NCBI RefSeq assembly: GCF_049671645.1
Contig: NZ_JBATVG010000008.1
Location: forward strand, 1 to 64,000
DNA length: 64,000 bases
Origin: Castellaniella sp049671645
GTDB lineage: Bacteria; Pseudomonadota; Gammaproteobacteria; Burkholderiales; Burkholderiaceae_B
Direction of reading: 5' to 3'
Shown here: positions 1 to 8,100 of the stretch, piece after piece
How the letters are laid out: every line of letters starts with the position of its first letter
How positions within the stretch are numbered: the stretch's first letter is position 1
Notes under the pieces: generated by a model
Database searches by the model: none
Seen by the model: only the letters and a program-made list of their open reading frames with translations
What the model was told of the DNA's origin: nothing
Position numbers and translations under genes: made by a program

Positions 1-208
1 TCATGAAGGCCCCGGCCAGGATGAAGAAGGGGATGGCCATGAGCGTGAAGTGCTCGGAGGTCTCGTAGAGCTTGAGCGAGAGCGAGGCCAGCGAGTCGGT
101 GCCGAAGGCCATGATGGTCAGGAGCGAGGACAGGCCCAGGGCCACGGCCACGGGCATCCCCATGAACATGAACAGGAACAGCAGGATGAACAGAGCGGTA
201 GTTGTCAT
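1..208 (-). CDS. dctM: TRAP transporter large permease DctM, N-terminal part
   Basis: The first 69 codons of the large membrane subunit of a TRAP transporter; the rest lies beyond the left edge. The translation begins MTTTALFILLFLFMFMGMPV and continues with a second hydrophobic stretch after a LYETSEHFTLMAIPFFILAG segment, which is the conserved start of DctM (ion-transporter superfamily). DctM forms the sodium-coupled translocation channel. Its ATG overlaps the dctQ stop codon as ATGA, so the two subunits are translationally coupled. Family assignment is firm; the substrate is inferred from the neighbouring binding proteins. Confidence 0.93.
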   Translation of the reverse strand, partial: MTTTALFILLFLFMFMGMPVAVALGLSSLLTIMAFGTDSLASLSLKLYETSEHFTLMAIPFFILAGAFM

Positions 209-741
209 TTTTGGTCTCCGGTGTCGTCGCTGCGGTATTTCATGGCGTCGGCGACTTCATCGCCCAGCAGGGAGGCGTGATCGCCCTGGAGCAGATGCCA
301 GAGCACCTCGCCGAATCGGTAGATCAACAGCAGAAAGCCCACGGGCATGACCAGGCGCGGGACCCACTGGGGGATGGGCAGGTCCTGGGCCATGATGCCG
401 ATCATGTGGATCTTGCTGACGTAGATCCAGCTGCCGTAGAGCACGATGGCGGCGTAGACGAGGCACAGCAGCGTGCTGACGATGGCCAGGTAGCGGGCGG
501 GGCGCGGGGCGAGCAGGCGCACGAAGGCGTCCACGCCGATGTGCGCGCCCACGCGCACGCCGTAGGAGATGCCCAGGAAGATCAGGGCGCCGAAGAAGTA
601 CATCGTCAGTTCGAGCGCCCAGACGAAGCTGTAGTTGAAGACGTAGCGGGCGACGACCTGGGCGAATGTCACCACAGTCATTGCCGCCAGCAGGAAAGCG
701 ATCAGGCCTTCCTCGATGTGTTCCAGCCAGTTTTTCAACAT
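205..741 (-). CDS. dctQ: TRAP transporter small permease DctQ
   Basis: Small integral membrane subunit (178 aa) of the TRAP transporter. It shows four hydrophobic segments (about residues 12-33, 43-63, 84-106 and 125-147), the usual DctQ topology, and the LELTMYFFGALIFLGISYGV stretch typical of the family. DctQ pairs with DctM to make the membrane module that docks the periplasmic binding protein. A GGA-type ribosome site (AAGGA) lies about 10 nt before the ATG. It is separated from dctP1 by 145 nt holding two strong stem-loops, and overlaps dctM by four bases. Confidence 0.95.
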   Translation of the reverse strand: MLKNWLEHIEEGLIAFLLAAMTVVTFAQVVARYVFNYSFVWALELTMYFFGALIFLGISYGVRVGAHIGVDAFVRLLAPRPARYLAIVSTLLCLVYAAIVLYGSWIYVSKIHMIGIMAQDLPIPQWVPRLVMPVGFLLLIYRFGEVLWHLLQGDHASLLGDEVADAMKYRSDDTGDQK

Positions 742-808
742 GGTAAGGAAATCCTTGAGTCGGGATGGGAAGCAGCTGCGGAAAGGCAGCTGCGAGAGCG
801 ATACGATG

Positions 809-879
809 GCGCGCCCGGCCGCAGGACCGGGCGCGCGATGCGCCTCGGCGTCAGCGACTCATGCCGCTGACGCCGAGGC
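809..879 (-). promoter_or_regulatory. Two tandem stem-loops between dctP1 and dctQ
   Basis: Two perfect inverted repeats sit in the dctP1-dctQ spacer. The first after the dctP1 stop has 15-base arms at 842-856 and 865-879 with an 8-base loop. The second has 10-base arms at 809-818 and 827-836 with an 8-base loop. Neither is followed by a U-run in the direction of transcription, so they do not look like classical terminators. Intercistronic hairpins after binding-protein genes commonly protect the upstream mRNA from 3' exonucleases or attenuate readthrough, giving more binding protein than permease. That role is inferred. Confidence 0.7.
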
Positions 880-886
880 CCGATCA

Positions 887-1891
887 TCAATTCTCGTTGG
901 ACGCCCGGGCCTTCGCGATCAGATCTTCGCCGATCTGGCTCGAGAACTTCGTCCAGACGGGCCGGACAGCCTCGCGCCATGCGGCGACATCCCGCTTGGT
1001 CAGGGGCTGGATCTTGGCCTTGCCGGCGTCGGCGATGCGCTTCTGGTCGCGATCGTTGATCTCGGAGGCCAGCTTGTTGGCGTGTTCCGTGGCGCCTGCC
1101 ATGGCGGTCTTCAGCGCATCGCGGACGTCCTGGGGCAAGCCGTCCCACCAGCCGGAATTGGTGATGACCATGTAGTCCAGCGCGCCGTGATTCGTGACGG
1201 CGATGGTCTTCTGCACTTCATGGAGCTTTTGCGAGTAGATGTTCGACCAGGGGTTTTCGGCCCCATCCACCACGCCGGTCTGCAAGGCCTGGTAGACCTC
1301 GGAGAAGGCGAGTTTCTGCGGGTTGGCGCCCAGCTGGCGGAACTGGGCCTCCAGCACGTCGGAGGACTGGATGCGGAACTTCAGGCCTTTGATGTCTTCC
1401 GGACGAACCAGCGTGTCCTTGTTGGTGGACATCTGCTTCATGCCGTTGTGCCAGTAAGCCAGGCCCTGGATGCCCTTGGACTTCATGGAATCGAGCAGCT
1501 CGTGGCCGGCCGGGCTGGCCTGGAAGCGGTCCAGGGCGGCCACGTCGTCAAACATGAAGGGCAGATCGAAGACCTGCAGCTTCTTGGTGTAGCGGTCGAA
1601 CTTGGCCAGGGACGGGGCGATGATCTGGACGTCGCCCAGCAGCAGGGCTTCCATTTCCTTGCCGTCGCCAAACAGCTGCGAATTGGGGAACACCTGCACT
1701 TGCACCTTGCCGGGCAAGGCGGCTTCGGCCAGTTCCTTGAACTTCAGGGCGCCCTGGCCCTTGGGCGTATTTTCAGCCACGACGTGGCTGAACTTGATGA
1801 CGACAGGCTTGTCGGCGGCCAGCGCCGCCGAGGAGAAAGCCAGGGCGAGGCACACGCCCAGCGTTTTGACGAAAGGGATACGGATGCTCAT
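887..1891 (-). CDS. dctP: TRAP transporter substrate-binding protein DctP (second copy of a tandem pair)
   Basis: Periplasmic binding protein of the DctP family, 334 aa from the chosen start. The ATG at 1891 follows AAGGAGACC with 5 nt spacing; an in-frame upstream extension lacks such a site. A Sec signal peptide covers residues 1-25 (cleavage after SSAALA). The family core is clear: HVVAENTPKGQGALKFKEL near the mature N-terminus, then RIQSSDVLEAQFRQLGANPQ with the substrate-binding Arg region, and FSEVYQALQTGVVDGAENPW. These match C4-dicarboxylate (malate, succinate, fumarate) binders. It lies directly upstream of dctQM and should be their main partner. Exact ligand not determinable here. 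Confidence 0.93.
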   Translation of the reverse strand: MSIRIPFVKTLGVCLALAFSSAALAADKPVVIKFSHVVAENTPKGQGALKFKELAEAALPGKVQVQVFPNSQLFGDGKEMEALLLGDVQIIAPSLAKFDRYTKKLQVFDLPFMFDDVAALDRFQASPAGHELLDSMKSKGIQGLAYWHNGMKQMSTNKDTLVRPEDIKGLKFRIQSSDVLEAQFRQLGANPQKLAFSEVYQALQTGVVDGAENPWSNIYSQKLHEVQKTIAVTNHGALDYMVITNSGWWDGLPQDVRDALKTAMAGATEHANKLASEINDRDQKRIADAGKAKIQPLTKRDVAAWREAVRPVWTKFSSQIGEDLIAKARASNEN

Positions 1892-1954
1892 AGGAAGGTC
1901 TCCTTGTTTTATGAAAATGACAGGGGGGGAAAACTGGATCATCGTATGGATTGC

Positions 1955-2947
1955 TCAAGGCGCTGCAATCGCGCGGCGGATATCGGAAATCAGTTGCGCG
2001 CCGATATGGGCTTCCATATCGACGCTGACGCCCGCCAGGGCCTTTTTCCAGGCCTCGCGCTCGGGCTCCGTCAGGACATCGACCTGGGTTCTTCCGGACT
2101 CGCGGATGGCCTCCAAGGCCCGATCGTTTTCTTCCTGCGCGATCGAACTGGCGTAACGCGTCGCTTCCCGCATTGCGCCTTCGAGTTCCCGGCGTATGTC
2201 GGGAGGCAGCCCTTCCCAGAATTTTCTATTCACGATCACGGCATACCCCAGGTAGCCATGATTGGAGACGGTGAAGTGCGATTGCACGTCCTGCATGCCC
2301 TGCGTGTAGAAATTGGAGGGCGGATTCTCGGTGCCGTCCACCACGCCGGCCGCCAGCGCGTCGTAGACCTCGCCGAACCGCAAGGTCATCGGCTGGGCGC
2401 CCAGCGCTCTCATCTGGGCATCCAGCACCCTGGACGGCTGGATCCGCATCCGCAAGCCCGCGAGATCGGAAGGCACGCGCACCGGGCGATTGGCGGAAAA
2501 GGACTTGAAGCCGTTATCCCAGAATGCCAGGCCGATGACGCCCTTGAGCCGCAGGCGCTGCAGCATGCCCTCGCCGATCGGCCCGTCCGTGATCCGGTGC
2601 AAGGCGGCCTTGTCGGGGAACATGAACGGCAGATCGAACACCTGAAACTCGCGCGCGCCCAGCGGCCCGAACTTGGACAGGGACGGCGCGATCATTTCAA
2701 CGGCGCCCAGCTGCAGGGCTTCCAGTTCCTCCCGATCCCGATAGAGCTCGCTATTGGGGTAGATCCGCACGCGGACGCGGCCTTCCGTGGCCTGTTCGGC
2801 AAGCTGCCGGAAGCGTTCCGCCGCCTTGCCCTTGGGCGTATCCGCGGCAACCACGTGGCTGAACCGGATCAGGATGGGCTCCTGGCGCGCATAGGCGACC
2901 TGGGAACACACCAGCGCACAGGAGAACAGGAGAGCCAACAGCTTCAT
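1955..2947 (-). CDS. TRAP transporter substrate-binding protein, DctP family (first copy)
   Basis: A second DctP-family binding protein, 330 aa, first gene of the TRAP operon. Its start at MKLLALLFSC gives a normal signal peptide ending near QVAYA; a longer in-frame extension upstream has no signal-like sequence. It shares with its downstream paralogue the HVVAADTPKGKAAERF segment, the RIQPSRVLDAQMRALGAQP ligand region and FGEVYDALAAGVVDGTENPP, but is clearly diverged elsewhere. The ribosome site is weak. Two binding proteins upstream of one DctQM pair suggest either widened substrate range or that one copy acts as a sensor partner for the divergent DctS. That part is speculation. Confidence 0.9.
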   Translation of the reverse strand: MKLLALLFSCALVCSQVAYARQEPILIRFSHVVAADTPKGKAAERFRQLAEQATEGRVRVRIYPNSELYRDREELEALQLGAVEMIAPSLSKFGPLGAREFQVFDLPFMFPDKAALHRITDGPIGEGMLQRLRLKGVIGLAFWDNGFKSFSANRPVRVPSDLAGLRMRIQPSRVLDAQMRALGAQPMTLRFGEVYDALAAGVVDGTENPPSNFYTQGMQDVQSHFTVSNHGYLGYAVIVNRKFWEGLPPDIRRELEGAMREATRYASSIAQEENDRALEAIRESGRTQVDVLTEPEREAWKKALAGVSVDMEAHIGAQLISDIRRAIAAP

Positions 2948-3031
2948 TGCTTGAGCGGTATCCGGAATCTTGAAGTCAGGGGAGTCGAAAAATACGCCGC
3001 CATTGTCTGCAAGCACGGCACGCGTTTCAAC

Positions 3032-3071
3032 TGTGGAAATCCACAATCCGGCCCGCAAGACGGCGCGTCTT
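3032..3071. promoter_or_regulatory. Two palindromes in the dctP2/dctS divergent region
   Basis: The 203-bp region between the divergent dctP2 and dctS genes holds a 14-bp palindrome TGTGGAAATCCACA (3032-3045) and a 15-bp palindrome AAGACGGCGCGTCTT (3057-3071). Their centres are about 25 bp apart. A possible -10 TACACT for dctS lies at 3090-3095 without a good -35 box, consistent with an activator-dependent promoter. The likely ligand is the LuxR-type regulator encoded by dctR, but no binding data can be read from sequence. Confidence 0.45.
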
Positions 3072-3150
3072 CGCCCTATGCCGCTCAGCTACACTGGAGG
3101 CGGAATAAATTTCGCCACGCCGCCCCCGCCCTCCCGTCACCAGGGGGCAG

Positions 3151-5184
3151 ATGGCCTGCCGCCCGCCGCGCATGAGTCCCTTCCTGTCCTACGCTCCGCT
3201 TGTCCACCGACGCACCTGGCAATGGCTGGTGCCGATCTTGTGCGCGCTCTTGTTCCTGACCACCGTCATCTGGCTGCCGCGCCAGGCGCAGCAGATGGAA
3301 TCCACAGAGCGCCAGGAACAATTGATCGCCGACACGCTGTGGGTCGAGCAGACCATCCGCTTCCAGCTGGGGCGCAACGAAGACGATATCCGCTCACTGG
3401 CCAATGCCATCGCCGCCGGCCGCCTGACGGGCGGAAAACTGCAGGACCGGATGCGCTTTCTGCAGCGAACCCACCCTGAACTGACCCGCATCGCCTGGGT
3501 CGATGCCGATGGCAAGGGGACGGCATCCGACCATAAAGACCTTCTTTCCCCGGAAGATCTGCCCGAGTCGCTGCGCCTGAAGCTGGAGCGCGTGCGCAGC
3601 ACCGGCACGCCGGAATACACCCAGCCGAACCCGCCCGAAGGCACGCAGCGCCCCGCCCTGATGGACTATCTCTTCCCCATTCACCAGGACGGGCGCTACA
3701 TCGGCTGCGTGATCGCCACCTACTCCCTGACCGGAATCCTGGAACAGATGGTGCCCTGGTGGTTCGCCCAGAAGAACGAAGTCCGCCTGACGGACCGTCA
3801 CGAGAATGCGCTCGGGCAGCGCACGGCGGGCGGGGTCGGACGGGGCGTGTACACCTACGCGCACGACCTGAACCTGCCCTACGCGGACATCACGCTGCGA
3901 ACCGACAGCGTCAAGGGAGCCCCGAACCTGCTGTCCAATCTGCTGGTCATCGTCATCGTCGCCTTGACGCTGGGCCTGCTCTGGAGCCTGGCCGCCCTGT
4001 GGCGCGACATCAACCGCCGGATGGCCGTCGAGCGGGCATTGCGCGAACAGATCGCTTTTCGCACCGCGATGGAGGACTCGCTGGTGACCGGGTTGCGGGT
4101 GTACGACCTGAACGGCAAGATCACCTACGTCAACCCCGCGTTCTGCCGCATGGTCGGCATGTCGGCCGAATCCTTGATCGGCTGCTCGCCTCCCATGCCC
4201 TATTGGGCGCCGGAAGTCTTGACGGAATACCAGGAGCGCTTCACGCAGCGCATGGCGGGCATGATCAGCCCCCATGGTTTCGAAACGCTGTTCCTGCGCA
4301 ACCGCACCGAACGCTTCCCCGTGCTGGTCTATGAATCGGCGCTGGTCGACGAAAGCGGCCGGCAGACCGGCTGGATGAGCTCCATCCTGGATATTTCCGA
4401 CCGCAAGCGATTCGAGGAACTGAACCGGCGCCAACAGGAAAAACTCCAGGCCAGCGCCAGAATGGTGACCATGGGAGAAATCGCATCGACATTGGCTCAC
4501 GAACTGAACCAGCCGCTGGCCGCCATCACAAGCTACACGACCGGCGCCCTGAACCTGCTGAGCGACCCCGCCGCGCGTCCGGACGATGCGGGCCTGGAGC
4601 GCATCCGGGGCGCTCTGGAAAAAGCCAATGCCCAGGCGCAGCGCGCGGGGCACGTCATCCGCAGCGTCCACACATTCGCCAAGCGGCGCGAACCGCATCT
4701 GGAAACGGTGCAACTCCCCGCCCTGATCGCGGACGTGGTCCAACTGGCGGAACTGCAGGCCAGCCAGCACTTCATCACGATCAAGGCCGACATCGGGCCG
4801 GACACGCCGGCCGTGCTGGCCGATCCGATGATGCTGGAGCAGGTGCTGCTCAACCTGACCCGCAACGCCATCGAGTCCATGCGGGACGTGGAGCCCGAAC
4901 GCCGCGTCCTGCACATCGGCGCCAACGCGGACCCGCTTGTGCCGGGCAGTGTTACCATCAGCGTGGCTGATCGCGGATGCGGCATTCCGCCGCATGCCCG
5001 GGACCGCCTGTTCTCGCCCTTCTTTTCCACTAAGTCAGATGGCATGGGCATGGGCCTGAAGATCTGCCGCACCGTCGTCGAGTTTCACGGCAGCGCCCTG
5101 GCCTACGCGGACCAGCCCGGCGGAGGCACCGTCTTCCGCTTCTCGCTGTCCGTGGCCACCGCCGCCGAAAACATGAAAAAATAG
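3151..5184 (+). CDS. dctS: C4-dicarboxylate sensor histidine kinase, DctS-like
   Basis: Membrane sensor kinase of 677 aa. TM1 is near residues 24-45 and TM2 near 265-287, enclosing a periplasmic sensing domain of about 220 residues. A PAS domain follows (about 310-415), then HisKA with the phosphoacceptor in HELNQPLAAI (His about 450), and HATPase with an N box (LNLTRNAIESM), DRGCGIPP and GMGMGLKICRTVVE. This is the DctS arrangement of Rhodobacter, where DctS/DctR face dctPQM divergently, as here. The ATG at 3151 has AGGGGG 3-5 nt upstream; a second ATG at 3172 has no ribosome site. It probably phosphorylates the regulator encoded 52 nt downstream. Confidence 0.88.
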   Translation: MACRPPRMSPFLSYAPLVHRRTWQWLVPILCALLFLTTVIWLPRQAQQMESTERQEQLIADTLWVEQTIRFQLGRNEDDIRSLANAIAAGRLTGGKLQDRMRFLQRTHPELTRIAWVDADGKGTASDHKDLLSPEDLPESLRLKLERVRSTGTPEYTQPNPPEGTQRPALMDYLFPIHQDGRYIGCVIATYSLTGILEQMVPWWFAQKNEVRLTDRHENALGQRTAGGVGRGVYTYAHDLNLPYADITLRTDSVKGAPNLLSNLLVIVIVALTLGLLWSLAALWRDINRRMAVERALREQIAFRTAMEDSLVTGLRVYDLNGKITYVNPAFCRMVGMSAESLIGCSPPMPYWAPEVLTEYQERFTQRMAGMISPHGFETLFLRNRTERFPVLVYESALVDESGRQTGWMSSILDISDRKRFEELNRRQQEKLQASARMVTMGEIASTLAHELNQPLAAITSYTTGALNLLSDPAARPDDAGLERIRGALEKANAQAQRAGHVIRSVHTFAKRREPHLETVQLPALIADVVQLAELQASQHFITIKADIGPDTPAVLADPMMLEQVLLNLTRNAIESMRDVEPERRVLHIGANADPLVPGSVTISVADRGCGIPPHARDRLFSPFFSTKSDGMGMGLKICRTVVEFHGSALAYADQPGGGTVFRFSLSVATAAENMKK

Positions 5185-5236
5185 GGTTGCCGGGCCGCTC
5201 ATGGGCCGGACACGCCCAGAGGAGGGAGACAGCAAG

Positions 5237-5827
5237 GTGCTACACATCGTCGACGATGAAGAAGCAATACGGGATTCACTGATCTGGCTGGCTGAGTCGC
5301 GCCGGATCAACGCCTCAGGCTACGACTGCGCCCAGGCCTTTCTCGACATGCTGGAAGCGGACCACGTCTTCAGCCCCGAGGGGGACTGCCTGCTGCTGGA
5401 CATGCGGATGCCCGACATGAGCGGCGCGCTGCTGTTCGACACCCTGGCGGCGCGGGGGCTGACCCGGCGCATGCCGGTCATCTTCCTGACAGGCCACGGC
5501 GACGTGCCGATGGCGGTCGACAGCCTGAAGCGCGGGGCATTCGATTTCTTCGAGAAGCCGTTCAACGACAACAAGCTGATGGACCGGGTGCAGGAAGCGC
5601 TGCAAGCATCGCTGGACGCCGGGGACCAGGCGCTGGTGCAGGCGCGCCTGGCCGCTCTGTCGTCGCGTGAACGCGAGGTCATGGACCTGATCCTGGAAGG
5701 CAAGATGAACAAGGTGATCGCCGACATGATGGGCATCAGCATGCGCACGGTGGAAGTGCACCGGTCGCACATCCTGACAAAGATGCACGTGCGCACCGCC
5801 GTCGAACTGGCGCGGCTGCTGAAATAG
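5237..5827 (+). CDS. dctR: Response regulator, FixJ/NarL type, DctR-like
   Basis: Two-component regulator of 196 aa. The start is taken at GTG 5237, preceded by AGAGGAGGGAGAC; an ATG at 5201 in the same frame lacks a ribosome site and adds 12 residues not typical of receivers. The receiver domain (1-120) has the acidic pair Asp6-Asp7, phosphoacceptor Asp55 in LLLDMRMPDMSG, Thr in FLTGHGD and Lys in FEKPF. The C-terminal LuxR-type helix-turn-helix begins LSSREREVMDLILEGKMNKV and ends in the recognition helix MRTVEVHRSHI. Partner of DctS; expected to activate the divergent TRAP operon when C4-dicarboxylates are present. Confidence 0.9.
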   Translation: MLHIVDDEEAIRDSLIWLAESRRINASGYDCAQAFLDMLEADHVFSPEGDCLLLDMRMPDMSGALLFDTLAARGLTRRMPVIFLTGHGDVPMAVDSLKRGAFDFFEKPFNDNKLMDRVQEALQASLDAGDQALVQARLAALSSREREVMDLILEGKMNKVIADMMGISMRTVEVHRSHILTKMHVRTAVELARLLK

Positions 5828-5923
5828 CCGACGGTCGAGGGCGGTCCGCGCACAGCGGGCCTGGCCATCAGCCAGCCCGGTAGCCGCCATGCTCGCCCTC
5901 TGCGCGGCCCGCCCCGAGCATCC

Positions 5924-6277
5924 CTAGCGGAGGTTCGCCCCGTCGTAGCGGGTCAGATCGAGCGCGTCCAGATCCGCCTGCGGGACGCAGCGCAGATTGA
6001 CCGCGCGTGAAAGCGTGCCATCGGGCAACGCACCCAAGGCGAAGGCCTGGGTTCCGCACACGGCGCAGAACTGATGCTCGATCTGGTGAGTGTTGAAACG
6101 GTAGCTGCGCAGCGAATCCTGGCCTTGCGTCAGACTGAACTTTTCCGCGGGAAAAAACGCCAGCAGAAAGCCCTTGGCGCGGCAATGGGAACAATTGCAG
6201 CTCACCGCCTGCGTCGGCAGGGGCGCATCCACGGAAAATTTGACGGCACCGCAGTGGCACTGGCCTTGGAAGGACAT
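5924..6277 (-). CDS. GFA family protein (CENP-V/GFA zinc fold)
   Basis: A 117-aa protein of the glutathione-dependent formaldehyde-activating enzyme (GFA/CENP-V) family. The zinc-binding cysteines are visible as GQCHCGAVKF at the N-terminus, SCNCSHCRAKG in the middle and CAVCGTQAF near the C-terminus, the full family set. The start at 6277 has AGGAGACATC upstream; in-frame extension to 6349 is rejected for lack of a ribosome site. Family members are usually of unknown physiological role; only a few act on S-hydroxymethylglutathione, so a formaldehyde function should not be assumed. Single gene, convergent with dctR. Confidence 0.88.
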   Translation of the reverse strand: MSFQGQCHCGAVKFSVDAPLPTQAVSCNCSHCRAKGFLLAFFPAEKFSLTQGQDSLRSYRFNTHQIEHQFCAVCGTQAFALGALPDGTLSRAVNLRCVPQADLDALDLTRYDGANLR

Positions 6278-6415
6278 GATGTCTCCTGGGAATGAGGCTA
6301 TTGAGCCAAACATGATAATCGCTGTCTGGCGGACATGCGGGAATTCCACACCAAGCGATCCATCCCCACGCCCGGCGCAGGCGGGCCCATACGGGCCCCC
6401 GCCCGGGGACTGATG

Positions 6416-7423
6416 TCACAACTGGATCTTGAACTCGGGGCCCGAATAATCCGTCTTGACCTGGATCCGCCCGCTCAGGATCTGCTGCCGGAAGTCTTCA
6501 ATTTTCTGCCGGACAGCCTGGGGCGTGTCGTCTGCCATGATCAAGCGCACCGCCTGATCGTTCTGCAGGCCGACCTTGGAGATGCTCCCGGGCCTGAAGC
6601 GCTTCTGGACAAAATCATCCACCGCAGCGAACACCCCGATGCCGACGTCGGCATAGGCCGACGCGATGAACACCTGGGGATCCCTGGCCACCCAATCCGC
6701 CACATTGCCGATCTCGTGAATGCCCAGGGCGCGACAGGCCTCGGTGGTCCCCGACCGGCCGGCGTTCAGCATGGTGAAGATGATATCGGCCCCCTGCTTC
6801 GCCTGCGCCCGCGTGACCCGGTCCGCCAAGGCGGCATCATCCTGATTCCCAGAAAAATTGGTCAGCAGGCGCACCTTCGGATTGGCTGTACGGACGCCAT
6901 CCGCATACGCGGCGCGCCCGCGCAGACCCGGCGGGACGCGGATGCCGGATTGATGAGCCACCACGCCGGTGCGCGTCATCATGGCTGCATACGCGCCAGC
7001 CAGCCACGCCGATTCCTCTTGAAGCACATCGTAGCTGGACAGATTCGCGCCGGTCACATGGCCCTGCGTCACGACAAAAAGAATGTCCGGGAACTCGGCG
7101 GCGACCTGCTCCGCTGCCTTGTTGTTCTGCCCGCCATGCGCGATGACGAGCGCGGGACGCGCCTGCGCCAATCCCCGAAGCGCCACGACTTGCGCGCTGG
7201 TTTCGTTGGGGATTTTGTCGACGTAGGCCGTCTGGACCCCGAGCTTTCGCTTGGCCAGCATCAGCCCCTGATAACCGGCCTGCATGAAACCGCCATCATT
7301 GATCTGGCCGCAAAACAGCGCCGATACCCTGGTTGCGCCACCGGAGCCTTTAAGGGGCGCGCAAGCGGCCAGGGAAGCCAGGGGGATCGCCGTCAAGAGG
7401 CGCCGCCGAGTGTGATTCATCAT
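6416..7423 (-). CDS. BMP family substrate-binding lipoprotein, orphan
   Basis: A 335-aa member of the basic membrane protein (BMP/Med/PnrA-like) family, which bind nucleosides or related ligands for ABC import. The start at 7423 follows GGAGACGAC. The signal reads NHTRRRLLTAIPLASLAAC: a lipobox LAAC for lipid attachment, with an RRR motif resembling a Tat signal. Family landmarks include FCGQINDGGFMQAGYQG at the mature N-terminus and a DIIFTMLNAGRSGTTEACRA segment. No ATPase or permease gene is adjacent, so it either works with a transporter encoded elsewhere or is a stand-alone sensor. Base composition here is somewhat lower in GC than neighbouring core genes. Confidence 0.85.
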   Translation of the reverse strand: MMNHTRRRLLTAIPLASLAACAPLKGSGGATRVSALFCGQINDGGFMQAGYQGLMLAKRKLGVQTAYVDKIPNETSAQVVALRGLAQARPALVIAHGGQNNKAAEQVAAEFPDILFVVTQGHVTGANLSSYDVLQEESAWLAGAYAAMMTRTGVVAHQSGIRVPPGLRGRAAYADGVRTANPKVRLLTNFSGNQDDAALADRVTRAQAKQGADIIFTMLNAGRSGTTEACRALGIHEIGNVADWVARDPQVFIASAYADVGIGVFAAVDDFVQKRFRPGSISKVGLQNDQAVRLIMADDTPQAVRQKIEDFRQQILSGRIQVKTDYSGPEFKIQL

Positions 7424-7537
7424 GTCGTCTCCGTTTTCCGGTTTCATTGAACCTTCGAAGACTTTAGCAAAGAAGGCTTCCGGGAATATGCGCATTCCCG
7501 TATGAAACGCATACGAAGACGGACATGGTGCGACCCG

Positions 7538-7858
7538 CTAGTCCACCAGGGCAGTTCCCGAGCCCAGCGCAACCAGGCGAAGCGCATTTCTAAGGTTCGC
7601 TTTCATGAGCTTGCTGACAACCTTTGCGGTATCCGCATCGCGCGGGTTCGCAAGGCAGGTCAGCAGCCTTTCGATGTCGCCGTCCGTCAGCGCCACCTGG
7701 TGCTGATCCGCACCATCTTTCCCATTCGGAACCCAGGCGGTTATCTGAACGACCAATCTCCCTTGGTCATCGATCTGTGTTTCCGGCTGCCCAGGAAATT
7801 TCGCGCGCAGGTCACCCGCTTTTCCTGCCGACGATTTTTCAGTTTTGTTGATCTGCAT
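7538..7858 (-). CDS. Hypothetical protein
   Basis: A 106-aa soluble protein not recognised as any named family. The ATG at 7858 is preceded by GGGGG at a suitable distance, and codon usage resembles a real gene. The N-terminus is Lys-rich (MQINKTEKSSAGKAG), followed by a beta-like segment (GRLVVQITAWVPNGKDG) and a mainly helical C-terminal half (DIERLLTCLANPRDADTAKV). No signal peptide or membrane segment is seen. It stands alone between the BMP lipoprotein and the yaiI pair. Function unknown. Confidence 0.6.
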   Translation of the reverse strand: MQINKTEKSSAGKAGDLRAKFPGQPETQIDDQGRLVVQITAWVPNGKDGADQHQVALTDGDIERLLTCLANPRDADTAKVVSKLMKANLRNALRLVALGSGTALVD

Positions 7859-8100
7859 GGCACCCCCAATGTTTCAAATCGCACCGGCTGATTCTAAGCC
7901 CGACCACCCCTAAAAATCCCTCAAGGAAAACCATGACCATCGCCCGCTTTGACTGGGATGGGCGGGCGTGGCGGCATGCAAATCATCGGTCACCTTGAGC
8001 AACCTGCGGCAGATGCCGGCTTGGTGGGAAAAGCGGCAGCCCTGGCTGGACTGCTCGTTTTATAGGTGCTCGCAGCAAAGCGGCACGGATGAGCGCGCCG

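Noticed and set aside
716..3175. Long open frame (819 codons) on the plus strand opposite the TRAP genes
   Set aside because: It is antisense to dctQ, dctP1 and dctP2, has no recognisable domain and a His/Gly/Arg-rich composition typical of shadow frames in GC-rich DNA.
3394..4995. 533-codon frame opposite the dctS kinase
   Set aside because: No family features and it mirrors codon bias of dctS.
7933..8065. Two overlapping mini-ORFs (21 codons from 7933 with AAGGA upstream, and 29 codons from 7976)
   Set aside because: The first has a fair ribosome site but the peptides resemble nothing known and conservation cannot be tested here. The 242-bp gap 7859-8100 holds nothing else that I can support.
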